A stretch of DNA of 64,000 nucleotides from Lachnospiraceae bacterium (GCA_017405805.1 JAFQZU010000005.1:184308-248307); one strand, 5' to 3'. Numbered from the stretch's first letter, positions 7,713 through 17,765 are shown. Numbers and translations are program-made. The notes: a model not told the origin generated them from the letters alone.

Positions 7713-9503
7713 ATGGCTTTTGACGGAATTACAACGGCCTGTCTCGTCCGCGAATTGTCGGACAGACTGACAGGCGGAAGAATCTATAAGATCGCACAGA
7801 CAGACAAAGACGAGCTCACGATTACCATCAAGCCCGCGGCCGAGCGGGGCGGCGGACAGGTGCGGCTCTATCTCTGTGCGGACCCCTCTCTCCCGCTCGC
7901 TTATCTGACGGAAGTTTCCCGCAAAGCGCCTCTGCAGGCGCCTTCCTTCTGCATGCTCCTGCGCAAGCACCTGCAGAACGGACGCATCATTTCCGTCACC
8001 CAGCCCGGTCTCGAGCGGATCATCCGGATCGAGGCGGAGCACATGGACGAGATGGGAGACCTGAAAAAACACATCCTGGCAGTCGAGCTGATGGGCAAAC
8101 ACAGCAACATCATCTTTATGAACAAAGAGGGGGTGATCACGAACAGCATCAAGCACATCTCCTCCCTGGTCAGTTCCGTGCGGGAAGTGCTGCCCGGAAG
8201 GCCCTATTTTATTCCCGATACGCAGAATAAGCGGGATCCGCTCCGCGAGGACAGGGAGCGCTTTCTCGCCCTGGTCGGCAGTGCCCAAACGGACACTGCA
8301 AAGCTGCTGGTGCGCACCTATACGGGTCTTTCGCCGCAGATCGCCGAGGAGCTCTGCGACCGCGCGGGCCTGACCCACGACAGGAGCGCCTCCTCCATAC
8401 CAGCGGAAGAGGCTGAAAGGCTCTGGCTTTCTTTTGACGGACTTATGCGCGGGATCGAACAGGGAGACTACTCTCCCACCCTTTACTATAAAAAGACGGC
8501 AGAGGGAAGACGCGGCGCGCCTGCCGCATACGCGGCGGTCCCTCTTACGATCTACGCGGATCACGAAGCCGTATCCTTCGCCTCCATGTCGGAACTCCTG
8601 GAGACCTTCTACGCCCAGAAAAACGCAGACACCAGGATCCGGCAGAAATCGGCCGATCTGCGCCGCATCGTGCAGACGATCCTGGAGCGCGATATCCACA
8701 AGTACGATCTTCAGTGCAGACAGCTGAAGGACACGGAGAAGCGGGACAAGTTCAAGCTGTACGGCGAACTGCTCAACACCTATTCCTACTCCATCCCCTC
8801 CGGCGCAAAAAGCTGCGAGGTGGAGAATTATTATAACGGGGAGACCGTCCGGATCACGCTCGATCCCACGCTCACGCCCTCGCAGAACGCCGTTCGCTAC
8901 TATGACCGCTACACAAAGCTCAAGAGGACCGCTGAGGCGCTGGAAAGCCTGACTGTCCAGGTCAAGGAGGAGATCGATCATCTGGAGAGTATCCGCACGG
9001 CCCTCTCCCTCTCCACTTCCGAGGGCGATCTGGCCCAGATCCGGCAGGAGCTGGAGCAGACGGGCCTGGTCCGGAAGCACACGTCCGGAAAGGGCAAAAA
9101 AGGGAGCCGGATCCCGATCAGCAAACCGCTCCACTACGTCAGTTCGGACGGATATGATCTCTATGTCGGCAAGAACAACCTGCAGAACGATGAGCTGACT
9201 TTCCGCTTTTCGGCGCCTTCCGACATCTGGTTTCACGCCAAGGATATCGCCGGGTCCCATGTCATCCTCTGTGCCAGAGGACAGAAGATGAACGATATCC
9301 CGGACAGAGTCTTTGAGGATGCCGCTTCCCTCGCGGCCTGGTATTCCGCCGGCCGCAGCCAGGAAAAGGTGGAGGTCAGTTATCTGGAGCGCAGGGGCGT
9401 AAAAAAACCGGGCGGCGCCCGTCCCGGTTTTGTCATCTATCACTCCAACTATTCCATTACGGCCAGGACGGATATCTCCGGCCTCAAGGAGATCTCTTCC
9501 TGA
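7713..9503 (+). CDS. rqcH: Ribosome quality control protein RqcH (NFACT, Rqc2 homologue)
   Basis: 596 residues. NFACT proteins bind split 60S/50S ribosomes carrying stalled peptidyl-tRNA and add C-terminal alanine tails; older annotations call them fibronectin-binding proteins. Seen: N-terminal NFACT-N starting MAFDGITTACLVREL, the EIMGKHSNII-like stretch (VELMGKHSNIIF), a central helical/coiled region (~290-460), and a C-terminal NFACT-R domain (SDIWFHAKDIAGSHVIL). The upstream in-frame ATG at 7671 lacks a ribosome site, so ATG 7713 is used. Divergent from yicC. Confidence 0.93.
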   Translation: MAFDGITTACLVRELSDRLTGGRIYKIAQTDKDELTITIKPAAERGGGQVRLYLCADPSLPLAYLTEVSRKAPLQAPSFCMLLRKHLQNGRIISVTQPGLERIIRIEAEHMDEMGDLKKHILAVELMGKHSNIIFMNKEGVITNSIKHISSLVSSVREVLPGRPYFIPDTQNKRDPLREDRERFLALVGSAQTDTAKLLVRTYTGLSPQIAEELCDRAGLTHDRSASSIPAEEAERLWLSFDGLMRGIEQGDYSPTLYYKKTAEGRRGAPAAYAAVPLTIYADHEAVSFASMSELLETFYAQKNADTRIRQKSADLRRIVQTILERDIHKYDLQCRQLKDTEKRDKFKLYGELLNTYSYSIPSGAKSCEVENYYNGETVRITLDPTLTPSQNAVRYYDRYTKLKRTAEALESLTVQVKEEIDHLESIRTALSLSTSEGDLAQIRQELEQTGLVRKHTSGKGKKGSRIPISKPLHYVSSDGYDLYVGKNNLQNDELTFRFSAPSDIWFHAKDIAGSHVILCARGQKMNDIPDRVFEDAASLAAWYSAGRSQEKVEVSYLERRGVKKPGGARPGFVIYHSNYSITARTDISGLKEISS

Positions 9504-9507
9504 CCCG

Positions 9508-11241
9508 TCACATCCAGTGAAGGTTTTCCAACACGCGAAGCAGCCTTCTCCCTTTGGGCATGCCCAGCACATCCTGCCTGCTGATCCCGTGAAGCCGGAT
9601 CAGTGTAAAGAAGTAGACGGGGATGGCGGTCAGTATTGCAGGGACGATGGCGATCAGGTTTGCCATATAGGTCCCGGTCAGTCTGTCCGCCACAAAAAAT
9701 ACAATCTGGTAAACCGCTCTTGTCACGGCGCCCATGGCGCAGGCGGACAGAACCGGCAGCCCGTACATCCTTCCCCTGCGGATATGCATATGCAGATAGT
9801 ACTGCAAAAACGCCTCGTCCAGAAAGAAGATCAGTACAGAGTACAGAATACTGGCGATCACCAGCGCATAGGCGCCGATATTGGTCGTCAGGAGCAGCAG
9901 GATCAGGACCACCGTCTGCACGGCCAGGGCGATCGCGGCCGTGAGCAGGGGGAGATGCATTTTGCCGATCGACTGCAGCGCCGCGTTGGCGATCGTCGCC
10001 GCCGAGTAGAAAATGACCGTCACTGCAAGGGCGCTCAGAAGCGATGACGAGGTATCCAGCGTATCCCACTGCGGGAACAGGAGCATGGTGACCGGCCGCG
10101 CCAACACCGTCAGCCCCACTGCGCAGGGCACCGCAATGATCAGTGTCATGCGGATGGCGCCGACGCTGCGCTTTCTGGTATCCCGCATATCTTTTCGCGC
10201 ATACGCAGTAGAAATACCCGGAATGATCGCCGCCGCCACGGCAGTCGCGATCGAGATCGGAATATTCGTGATCACGACGGCCTTGTTGGAGAAAAGACCG
10301 TAGATCGTCGTGGTCGGGACCTCCTTCCATCCCTTCATCCCGATCATAAGCTTCATAAATATGGTCTGGTTGAGGGAAGTCGTGAGATTGAGGATAAAGC
10401 TGCTGAGGATAAAGGGCGTGATGACCAGGATTGTCTCCAGCATGATCCTGCCGTAGGAGGTGAGCGCGCCGGACCGGTCGCGCCTCATGCGCGCGTGAAA
10501 TGACGGTCTGTGGATCATATAGACTGCCAGCATGAAGAAAAGCGCCGCCGCGACGCCGCTTCCCGTACCGAGGGCGCTTCCCATGGCTCCCCGGATGGCC
10601 CTGGCCGTCTGGCCGGCCGGATAAGGCATCCCGGGCTGTCCCGTGAGAAGATTCTCGGCGGCCGCGAAATTCATCAGAAAATAGGCGCCGCCAATACTGA
10701 CGGCGGCGTTGACCACCTGCTCCAGGATCTGGGAGACGGACGTCTGCACCATGGTCTGGTTGGCCTGGAAATAGCCGCGCAGGGAGCCCAGAAGGCCGAA
10801 AAGAAAGATGGTCGGCGCAAAGACACGCAGGACCGGCACCGAATTGGGCGGCACGAGAAGGCCCGCTCCGAAATACAGGACCAGGCTTGCCGCAGCGCCC
10901 ACTGCCAGCGTGTATATAAGCGCGCAGTGAAACACGCGCTGCGCGTCCTTATAACGGCCTACCGCCATCTTCTGCGCCATCAGTTTGGAGATGGCCGAAG
11001 GCACGCCAAAAGAAGAGACAAGCAGAAAGATCGTGTAGATGTTGATCGCCGTCCCGTAATACCCGTTCCCCTCGTCTCCGATGATGGCGGTCAGAGGGGA
11101 CCTGTATAAAAGTCCTATGATGCGGGAAAGGATACTGGCTGCTGCCAGTATCCCTGCCTGGACCACTACGCCGCTTCTTTGCTGCGCAGAAGCCGTAAAA
11201 GATATTTTCCCGGATTTCGTTTTCTTTCTGTTGTCACCCAT
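9508..11241 (-). CDS. MOP-superfamily polysaccharide/lipid flippase (SpoVB/YtgP-like)
   Basis: 577 residues with about 14 predicted membrane segments after a short polar N-terminus. The start of the core (AGILAAASILSRIIGLLYRSPL) and the SFGVPSAISKL segment resemble SpoVB/YtgP lipid II-type flippases of Firmicutes, which move cell-wall or exopolysaccharide precursors across the membrane. The exact substrate cannot be told. Follows glgA by 22 nt and converges on rqcH with only 4 nt between the stops. Confidence 0.85.
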   Translation of the reverse strand: MGDNRKKTKSGKISFTASAQQRSGVVVQAGILAAASILSRIIGLLYRSPLTAIIGDEGNGYYGTAINIYTIFLLVSSFGVPSAISKLMAQKMAVGRYKDAQRVFHCALIYTLAVGAAASLVLYFGAGLLVPPNSVPVLRVFAPTIFLFGLLGSLRGYFQANQTMVQTSVSQILEQVVNAAVSIGGAYFLMNFAAAENLLTGQPGMPYPAGQTARAIRGAMGSALGTGSGVAAALFFMLAVYMIHRPSFHARMRRDRSGALTSYGRIMLETILVITPFILSSFILNLTTSLNQTIFMKLMIGMKGWKEVPTTTIYGLFSNKAVVITNIPISIATAVAAAIIPGISTAYARKDMRDTRKRSVGAIRMTLIIAVPCAVGLTVLARPVTMLLFPQWDTLDTSSSLLSALAVTVIFYSAATIANAALQSIGKMHLPLLTAAIALAVQTVVLILLLLTTNIGAYALVIASILYSVLIFFLDEAFLQYYLHMHIRRGRMYGLPVLSACAMGAVTRAVYQIVFFVADRLTGTYMANLIAIVPAILTAIPVYFFTLIRLHGISRQDVLGMPKGRRLLRVLENLHWM

Positions 11242-11263
11242 TCAGTACTACTCTAATCGATCC

Positions 11264-12721
11264 TCAGCCGCCGATCATCCTCTCATACATTTCCTGATAC
11301 TGAAGCGCCGACTGCTTCCAGGAGAAATCCTGCTTCATGGCGCGCTCCACGATCTTGTTCCAATCGCGCTTCCTGTCGTAGAAGATATGCTCCGCGTAGC
11401 GGATCACGTGCATCATGTCGTGCGCGTTGTAATTGGTGAAGGAGAAGCCCGTGCCGGTCCCCTCGTATTCGTTGAAGGGCTCGACCGTATCCTTGAGTCC
11501 GCCGGTCTCACGCACGATGGGCAGCGTCCCGTAGCGAAGCGACATGAGCTGGCTCAGTCCGCAGGGCTCAAAGAGCGAAGGCATCAGGAAAGCATCCGAC
11601 GAAGCATAGATCTTGTGGGAGAGCTCATCGGAATAATAGATGTTCGCGGAGAGCTTGTCATTGTACTTCCAGTCAAAATACCGGAACATATTCTCGTATC
11701 TGTCTTCGCCCGTTCCCAGTACGACGATCTGGATCGCATCCGTAGAGAGCATCTCCTCCAGGACATACGCGATCAGGTCGAAGCCCTTTTGATCCGTCAG
11801 GCGGGAGACGATGCCGATCATCATGCACTTCTCGTCTCTTCGAAGACCGAGCTCCTTCTGGAGGGCGATCTTGTTCTTGATCTTGTCCCGGCGGAAGGTG
11901 CTTACCGTATACGGCTTCGCGATCTTGGTGTCGTGATCCGGAGAGAAATCCGTGTAGTCGATCCCGTTCAGGATCCCGTGGAGCTCCGCCGATCTGGCGT
12001 TCATGAGGCCGTCCAGTCCCTCGCCGAAGAAAGGCGTCTTGATCTCTTCCGCATAGGTCGGGCTCACCGTGGTGATCTCGTCCGCATAGACGAGGCCGCC
12101 CTTGAGAAGGTTGGCGTCCTTATAGGCCTCGAGCTTGTCGGGCGTAAAGTAATAGCCTGACAGTCCCGTGATGTCCTCCACGTCCTCGACGCCCCATCTT
12201 CCCTGGAACTTGAGGTTATGGATGGTCATGATCGTCTTGATCCCGTGATAGAACTGATCGCCCTGGAAGCGCTCCTTGAGATACACGGGAATGAGGCCGG
12301 TCTGCCAGTCGTGGCAGTGGATCAGGTCGGGCCGGAAATCAAGGGCCGGAAGTACGGAGAGGCAGGCCTTGGAAAAGAAGGCGTACCTTGTGATCTCAAA
12401 GAGCGGATCGTCCGTATAGACCGTGTCCGTCGTGAAAAAGCTCTCGTTATCGATAAAATAGAAAGTGATCCCTGCATAGACCGTCTGCAGAACGCCCACA
12501 TACTCGCTCTTCCAGTGGTAATCCATATACAGGTGCGTCACATATTCCATATTGTCCTTGACGCTCTGCTTCATGCAGGAGTATTTGGGCAGCATGACAC
12601 GAACGTCAAAAAGCTCAGGATCAATATCCTTGGGAAGCGATCCCACAACGTCCGCAAGACCTCCCGTCTTTATGAACGGAACACATTCCGATGCTGCAAA
12701 TAGGATCTTCTTTTTTTCCAT
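11264..12721 (-). CDS. glgA: Glycogen synthase (ADP-glucose)
   Basis: 485 residues, GT5 family, GT-B fold. It extends alpha-1,4-glucan chains from ADP-glucose. Seen: N-terminal KTGGLADVVGSLPK substrate loop, DLIHCHDWQTGLIP, TIHNLKFQG, and the C-terminal SLFEPCGLSQLMSLRYGT plus RETGGLKDTV nucleotide-sugar site. ATG 12721 follows a GGGGGG-rich ribosome site. No other glycogen genes are adjacent. Confidence 0.95.
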   Translation of the reverse strand: MEKKKILFAASECVPFIKTGGLADVVGSLPKDIDPELFDVRVMLPKYSCMKQSVKDNMEYVTHLYMDYHWKSEYVGVLQTVYAGITFYFIDNESFFTTDTVYTDDPLFEITRYAFFSKACLSVLPALDFRPDLIHCHDWQTGLIPVYLKERFQGDQFYHGIKTIMTIHNLKFQGRWGVEDVEDITGLSGYYFTPDKLEAYKDANLLKGGLVYADEITTVSPTYAEEIKTPFFGEGLDGLMNARSAELHGILNGIDYTDFSPDHDTKIAKPYTVSTFRRDKIKNKIALQKELGLRRDEKCMMIGIVSRLTDQKGFDLIAYVLEEMLSTDAIQIVVLGTGEDRYENMFRYFDWKYNDKLSANIYYSDELSHKIYASSDAFLMPSLFEPCGLSQLMSLRYGTLPIVRETGGLKDTVEPFNEYEGTGTGFSFTNYNAHDMMHVIRYAEHIFYDRKRDWNKIVERAMKQDFSWKQSALQYQEMYERMIGG

Positions 12722-12803
12722 TCAACGTCCCCCCTGTCGCAGGTTAAATGCTGTTGACTATCATACGATTTCATTATACCCTATTTTTTACCCTCTGTGC
12801 TGT

Positions 12804-12845
12804 AAAAATAAAAAAGGACGGAAAACTTTACATTTTCCGTCCTTT
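12804..12845 (-). terminator. Intrinsic terminator after rny
   Basis: On the minus strand a perfect 13-bp stem (arms 12833-12845 and 12813-12825, 7-nt loop) is followed by a T-rich tail. It begins 7 bp past the rny stop. Confidence 0.9.
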
Positions 12846-12852
12846 GCCATGA

Positions 12853-14400
12853 TCACTTGGCGTAGTCGGTCACCCTGGATTCACGGATGACGCTTACTTT
12901 GATCTGGCCGGGATATTCCATATCGTTCTCGATCTTCTTGGAAATATCGTGGGCCAGAAGCACCATATCAGTGTCATTGATCTGTTCAGGAACTACCATG
13001 ACACGGACTTCTCTTCCTGCCTGAATGGCATAAGAATTACTTACCCCTTTAAAACTGTTCGTGATTTCTTCCAGCTGCTTGAGTCTGGTTGTGTATGTTT
13101 CCAGCGTTTCCCTTCTCGCTCCGGGACGGGCTGCAGAGATCGTATCCGCCGCCTGGACGATACAGGAGATCAGTGTAGTGGCCTCCACGTCGCCGTGATG
13201 GGACTCCACCGCGTTGATCACCGTGGGGGATTCTTTGTATCTGCGGCAGAGCTCAGCGCCCAACTGCACATGGGATCCCTCCATCTCGTGATCCACTGCC
13301 TTGCCTATGTCGTGCAGAAGTCCGGCACGTTTGGCAAGACGTATATCGAGGCCGAACTCGCCGGCCAGAAGACCAGAGATCTGCGCGACCTCTATGGAAT
13401 GCTTGAGTGCATTCTGACCGTAGCTCGTACGGAAGCGCATCTTTCCGAGAAGACGGACCAGTTCGGGATGAATGCCGTGCACGCCGACTTCGAGTGTCGC
13501 GGCTTCGCCCTCTTCCTTGATCTTCGCCTCTACTTCACGCTGCGCCTTCCCCACCATTTCTTCAATCCTGGCGGGATGGATGCGTCCGTCCACGATCAGC
13601 TTCTCCAGTGCGATCCTGGCGACTTCGCGCCTGATCGGATCAAAGCCGGAAATGACGACCGCTTCCGGTGTATCATCAATGATCAGGTCAACGCCTGTCA
13701 TCGTCTCCAGTGTGCGGATATTACGTCCTTCACGCCCGATGATCCTGCCCTTCATCTCATCGCTGGGGAGCTGGACCACGGAGATCGTCGCTTCCGAAAC
13801 ATGGTCTGCAGCGCACCGCTGGATGGCGCTGATCACATATTCCCTGGCCTTCTTGTCCGCCTCTTCCTTCGCTTCCGCCTCGATCTCTTTGATCATCACG
13901 GCGGAATCATGTCTCACATCATCTTCAACAATTTTTAAAAGGTATTCTTTTGCCTGTTCAGAGGTAAGACCCGAAATCCGTTCGAGTTCCTGCATACGCT
14001 GCTCACTCAGTCTCTCGACCTCGTCCCATTTCTTGTGCAGTGTCTCTTCCCTGGACTGCAGACTCTGTTCCCTGCGCTCGAGAGTATCCATCTTGCGATC
14101 GAGTGTCTCTTCCTTCTGCTGGATCCTGCGCTCGTTCCGCTGCACTTCTCCACGTCTCTCGCGGATCTCTCTGTCCAGTTCATTTCTGGACTTGATCCGC
14201 TCCTCCTGGATCGCAAGCCTTCCTTCGCGCTTTTCTTTCTCAGCAGTCTCCAGCGCCTCATCGATGATGGCCCTGGCTTTTTCCTGCGCATTGCCGATCG
14301 TCTCCTCATGCTGCTTCTTGCGGTAGCCGGAAGCGACAAAAAAAGTGATCGGAACAGAGAGCACCAGAGTACAGATCACTGCAATGACAGCAGTACCCAT
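12853..14400 (-). CDS. rny: Ribonuclease Y
   Basis: 515 residues. Membrane-anchored endoribonuclease that starts mRNA decay. Order: one N-terminal membrane segment ([21 protein letters not shown]), a long charged coiled coil (~30-190), a KH domain ([17 protein letters not shown]), and an HD domain with H-D in [16 protein letters not shown] 14400 lies 9 nt after GGAGG. Confidence 0.96.
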   Translation of the reverse strand: MGTAVIAVICTLVLSVPITFFVASGYRKKQHEETIGNAQEKARAIIDEALETAEKEKREGRLAIQEERIKSRNELDREIRERRGEVQRNERRIQQKEETLDRKMDTLERREQSLQSREETLHKKWDEVERLSEQRMQELERISGLTSEQAKEYLLKIVEDDVRHDSAVMIKEIEAEAKEEADKKAREYVISAIQRCAADHVSEATISVVQLPSDEMKGRIIGREGRNIRTLETMTGVDLIIDDTPEAVVISGFDPIRREVARIALEKLIVDGRIHPARIEEMVGKAQREVEAKIKEEGEAATLEVGVHGIHPELVRLLGKMRFRTSYGQNALKHSIEVAQISGLLAGEFGLDIRLAKRAGLLHDIGKAVDHEMEGSHVQLGAELCRRYKESPTVINAVESHHGDVEATTLISCIVQAADTISAARPGARRETLETYTTRLKQLEEITNSFKGVSNSYAIQAGREVRVMVVPEQINDTDMVLLAHDISKKIENDMEYPGQIKVSVIRESRVTDYAK

Positions 14401-14568
14401 ACAGGAGCACCTCCTTATGAAATTGTAATAAGAGTACGCGGGGCGCACTCCAACCAATCGGCACGGAACCTATCTCTTCGGGCAGCCGCCGCACACATCA
14501 TTTCCGTCCGGAACAGACATCTATCCGCGGCAGACGTACGGCTCAAATCGATAAACTCACAGTTTTTA

Positions 14569-14597
14569 ATTCTATACAAAAACGGAAACACTGTCAA
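14569..14597 (-). promoter_or_regulatory. Promoter of rny
   Basis: TTGACA (14592-14597), 17-bp spacer and TAGAAT (14569-14574) on the minus strand: near-consensus sigma-A. It lies just past the rpiB stop and implies a ~160-nt leader before rny. The spacing and hexamers are seen directly. Confidence 0.7.
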
Positions 14598-14604
14598 GGA
14601 TGTT

Positions 14605-15051
14605 TCAGTTCTGACCCTCTTCGATCGCCGTGATTTTCGCGATCCTCCGCACGTGTCTCTCATCCCCGGAAAAAGGCGTGTCCAAAAAGGTATCCACGAT
14701 CTTTAAAGCGAGGCCGGGGCCGAGGACTCTTGCTCCCATGGCCAGGATATTCGCGTCGTTGTGCTCCCTCGTAGCCTGGGCGCTGAAGCAGTCGCCGCAC
14801 AGGGCCGCGCGAATGCCGTGCACCTTGTTGGCCGCGATGGAAATGCCAATGCCCGTTCCGCAGATCAGGATCCCCCTGTCTGCTTCTCCCTTCGCCACCG
14901 CGTCCGCGACGCGCTTTGCATAGTCGGCGTAGTCCACTGCCTCGTTGCTGTAAGTGCCGTAGTTGCAGTACTCCAATCCTCTTTTTTCCAGATGGCCGAT
15001 CACTTCCTGCATCAGCCCGTAACCGCCGTGATCACATCCAAGAGCAATCAT
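14605..15051 (-). CDS. rpiB: Ribose-5-phosphate isomerase B
   Basis: 148 residues, RpiB/LacAB family. Interconverts ribose-5-phosphate and ribulose-5-phosphate. Seen: MIALGCDHGGYGLM, the DYADYAKRVA segment, the catalytic-Cys loop in ICGTGIGISIAANK, and REHNDANILAMGAR. Last gene of the recA-recX-rpiB group. Confidence 0.94.
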   Translation of the reverse strand: MIALGCDHGGYGLMQEVIGHLEKRGLEYCNYGTYSNEAVDYADYAKRVADAVAKGEADRGILICGTGIGISIAANKVHGIRAALCGDCFSAQATREHNDANILAMGARVLGPGLALKIVDTFLDTPFSGDERHVRRIAKITAIEEGQN

Positions 15052-15092
15052 TTACTCCCTCCTGTCTCTTTAAAAACTTCTTAAAAAATACA

Positions 15093-15701
15093 TCAGACTT
15101 CATCCATTATACGTCTGATCAGGCCATTTTCGTAGCCTTTTCTGGAAAGAAAGGCCATCATTTTCTGTTTTTTCTCCCACCCGGCGAGGACGGGGTCATA
15201 TCCCTTCTTTTTCAAAAGGGCCCTTACCTGCTCTTCCTGGGCCCTGGATGTATCCTCCCTGTCAAGAACGGAGAAAGCTCTGTCGATGCATTCTCTGGAC
15301 AGTCCCTGCTGCATGAGGTCGTGCCGGATCCGCTTTTCGCTTCGGTCCCGCAGATGATACTGCACGTAGCCGGAGGCGAAGCGGTCGTCATCCAGATATC
15401 CCGCCTCCATAAGGGATCCGACCGTGTCCTCGACGATCCGGGGATCGAAGCCGGCTTCCAGGAGCTTCCCGCGGAGCCTCGTGACGGAATAGTCCCTGTC
15501 CTTAAGCAGCGTCCCGCTCCGGCGAAGACACTCCTTCCGCTGCTGCTCCATCAGCTCCGCAAGGACGTCTCCGGATATTTCCGCCTCCTCTTTCAGACCG
15601 CGCAAAACAGCGTCCCTGCGCTGCAGCACAAGGACGCTATCATCTTCCATGCAGATACGGACTTTCGTTTTGCCCACCGGTTCCACTCTCTCAATCCGCA
15701 T
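15093..15701 (-). CDS. recX: RecX regulatory protein
   Basis: 202 residues. RecX proteins bind RecA filaments and modulate them. The three-helix repeats are visible: DYSVTRLRGKLLEAGFD, LMEAGYLDDDRFASGYV, and RIRHDLMQQGLSRECID. It starts 24 bp downstream of recA, has an AGGAG site and is very likely co-transcribed with it. Confidence 0.9.
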   Translation of the reverse strand: MRIERVEPVGKTKVRICMEDDSVLVLQRRDAVLRGLKEEAEISGDVLAELMEQQRKECLRRSGTLLKDRDYSVTRLRGKLLEAGFDPRIVEDTVGSLMEAGYLDDDRFASGYVQYHLRDRSEKRIRHDLMQQGLSRECIDRAFSVLDREDTSRAQEEQVRALLKKKGYDPVLAGWEKKQKMMAFLSRKGYENGLIRRIMDEV

Positions 15702-15725
15702 GTAAATCTCCTGTTTCTTATATTC

Positions 15726-16796
15726 TTATATAGCCGCTGTCTCTTCAGCCGCCGTTTCAGCCGTCTCCGGCTCAGGTGCGATATGCGCGCCGTCCGGATC
15801 CAGATCATAATACTCGCGCACCTTGCGGTCAATCTCCGCCAGAAGACGGGGATTCTCCTCGAGATATCTCTTGGCGTTCTCACGGCCCTGGCCGATCTTG
15901 TTGCCCTCGTAGTTGTACCAGGCGCCGCTCTTATTGACAATGTCTACCTTGGCGGCCAGATCCAGCACGTCGCCGGTATAGGAAATGCCCTTGCCGAACA
16001 TGATGTCGAACTCGGCTTCCTTAAAAGGCGGCGCGATCTTGTTCTTGACGACGCGGACCCTGGTCCGGTTGCCGATCACTTCGCCGCTCTGCTTGAGAGA
16101 TTCGATCCTGCGGACGTCCAGACGGACGGAGGAATAGAATTTCAGTGCGCGGCCGCCGGTGGTCGTCTCGGGATTTCCGAACATGATGCCCACCTTCTCA
16201 CGCAGCTGGTTGATAAATACCACCGCGCAGTTGGACTTGCTGATCACGGCGGTCAGTTTCCTGAGGGCCTGCGACATGAGGCGCGCGTGAAGGCCCACGT
16301 GAGAATCGCCCATATCGCCGTCAATCTCCGCCTTGGGAACCAGTGCGGCCACGGAGTCCACGACCACGATGTCGATGGCGCCGGACCTGACCATGGTCTC
16401 CGTGATCTCCAGTGCCTGCTCACCGCTGTCGGGCTGTGAGATGTACAGGTTGTCCACATCCACGCCGATATTGCGGGCGTAGACGGGATCCAGCGCGTGC
16501 TCCGCGTCGATAAAGCCGGCGATCCCGCCGCGCCTTTGCACTTCGGCGATCATGTGCAGGGTCACGGTCGTCTTGCCCGAAGACTCGGGCCCGTAGATCT
16601 CGATGATCCTTCCTCTGGGGATGCCGCCGAGTCCCAGCGCGATATCCAGGCTCAGCGAGCCGGTGGGAATGGTCTCTATATTCATCTGGGCAGAGGGATC
16701 GCCGAGTTTCATGACGGCACCCTTGCCATACTGTTTCTCGATCTGCAGGAGCGCGGCGTCCAGCGCTCTCTTCTTCTGATCCTGATCCATATTCAT
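15726..16796 (-). CDS. recA: Recombinase RecA
   Basis: 356 residues. ATP-dependent strand-exchange protein and co-protease for LexA. Walker A in GPESSGKTT, the [10 protein letters not shown] stretch, Walker B-type [14 protein letters not shown], loop 1/2 ([38 protein letters not shown]) are intact. A short acidic tail ends the protein. It sits behind a LexA-regulated promoter. Confidence 0.98.
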   Translation of the reverse strand: MNMDQDQKKRALDAALLQIEKQYGKGAVMKLGDPSAQMNIETIPTGSLSLDIALGLGGIPRGRIIEIYGPESSGKTTVTLHMIAEVQRRGGIAGFIDAEHALDPVYARNIGVDVDNLYISQPDSGEQALEITETMVRSGAIDIVVVDSVAALVPKAEIDGDMGDSHVGLHARLMSQALRKLTAVISKSNCAVVFINQLREKVGIMFGNPETTTGGRALKFYSSVRLDVRRIESLKQSGEVIGNRTRVRVVKNKIAPPFKEAEFDIMFGKGISYTGDVLDLAAKVDIVNKSGAWYNYEGNKIGQGRENAKRYLEENPRLLAEIDRKVREYYDLDPDGAHIAPEPETAETAAEETAAI

Positions 16797-16832
16797 ACTC
16801 TTAACACTCCTTTGCAGCGCAAATTTACTGTT

Positions 16833-16881
16833 CGAACATCTGTTCTTGTATCAGTATAACACCGCCTGCACGGTAATGCAA
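16833..16881 (-). promoter_or_regulatory. recA promoter with LexA (SOS) box
   Basis: Minus strand: TTGCAT (16876-16881), 17 bp, TATACT (16853-16858). Immediately downstream, 16833-16846 reads CGAACATCTGTTCT on the plus strand, a GAAC-N4-GTTC palindrome matching the Gram-positive LexA box. Repression by LexA and induction after DNA damage are inferred from this. Confidence 0.85.
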
Positions 16882-16941
16882 GTCATCGGCCGCACATTTT
16901 CGGAAAGTGAGAGCAGAAATCCTTTTGTCATTATCACAGTC

Positions 16942-16974
16942 AAAAGCGGAACTGTCAACTTCCGACAGTTCCGC
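16942..16974 (-). terminator. Terminator after the sigma-like gene
   Basis: Perfect 11-bp stem (16946-16956 with 16964-16974) followed on the minus strand by TTTT. It separates the sigma-like gene from recA. Confidence 0.7.
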
Positions 16975-17003
16975 CAGCCGCGCTTTCCTATTCCTTTTTT
17001 TCA

Positions 17004-17765
17004 TTATTGCTGCGGGGCAATGTCCCGTATGGCGTTGCCGGAGATCCGCATGATCTCCAGGATCTCATCCTCTTCGAGCTCCCCCTCCGCGGCCAGCTCG
17101 GCCGCCGAGACGGGTCTTCCCAGATCCGACGCCAGTTCGGCCGCCTTCTCCGCGATCAGATTGACGCGGTCCTCCAGTCCCTTGTCCGCCGCCTTCTCCG
17201 CCACATTGCAGGAGATCAGGTTCTCCATGGCGTCCATGATCCGGGAAGCCAGAAAACCGTCCACCTCCGACAGCTTTTCCAGGGGTGCAAGGAGCGTCGC
17301 TCCGACTGTGAGCGCCTCGTTCCCCGCGCCGATCAGGTCCTCCATGAGGACCCCCTGTCCCGCGTACAGTCTCGCGATTTCCGCCACATTCCGGAGCGAG
17401 AAGGTGATCAGCTTCTCCTGCGCGTCCCGCTCTCCCGCCATGGAAGAGAGCTTTACCGCATCCAGTATGTTCGCGGGCGGGATCTCGATGGCTTCCAGCA
17501 TCTGCATATAGTCTTTGAAATAGTCGTGTTCCTCCCGGGTGATCCTCTCCTCCAGGGGAAGGGGCTCCCCGACGCCGATCCCGTTCTGCACCAGGTAGGC
17601 GCGGACCTGCATCATCTGCTCAGGCGTCAGCGACAGGTCGGCAAAACACTCCTCCAGCTCGTCCGGAGAGATCACATTGCCGTTCCCGGCGCTCCCCTGC
17701 ACGATCCCGCGGAGCCTTTCCATGAACACTTTCTGCATGTCTTTTCTGTCTTTTTGTCCGCTCAT
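17004..17765 (-). CDS. Sigma-70-like protein lacking DNA-binding regions
   Basis: 253 residues. The N-terminal part resembles sigma region 1.1 (ISPDELEECF...LTPEQMMQVRAYLVQNGI), the middle resembles core-binding region 2.1-2.2 (LRNVAEIARLYAGQGVLMEDLIGAGNEAL) and the C-terminal part resembles region 3 (ELASDLGRPVSAAELA). I see no convincing region 2.4 or region 4, so promoter recognition by itself looks unlikely; it might bind RNA polymerase core. ATG 17765 is used; a GTG at 17777 overlaps the stop of the rhomboid-like gene and is an alternative. Family resemblance is from memory. Confidence 0.7.
   Translation of the reverse strand: MSGQKDRKDMQKVFMERLRGIVQGSAGNGNVISPDELEECFADLSLTPEQMMQVRAYLVQNGIGVGEPLPLEERITREEHDYFKDYMQMLEAIEIPPANILDAVKLSSMAGERDAQEKLITFSLRNVAEIARLYAGQGVLMEDLIGAGNEALTVGATLLAPLEKLSEVDGFLASRIMDAMENLISCNVAEKAADKGLEDRVNLIAEKAAELASDLGRPVSAAELAAEGELEEDEILEIMRISGNAIRDIAPQQ

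Noticed and set aside
7584-9572. 662-codon ORF antisense to rqcH
   Set aside because: Shadow of RqcH; no start signal.
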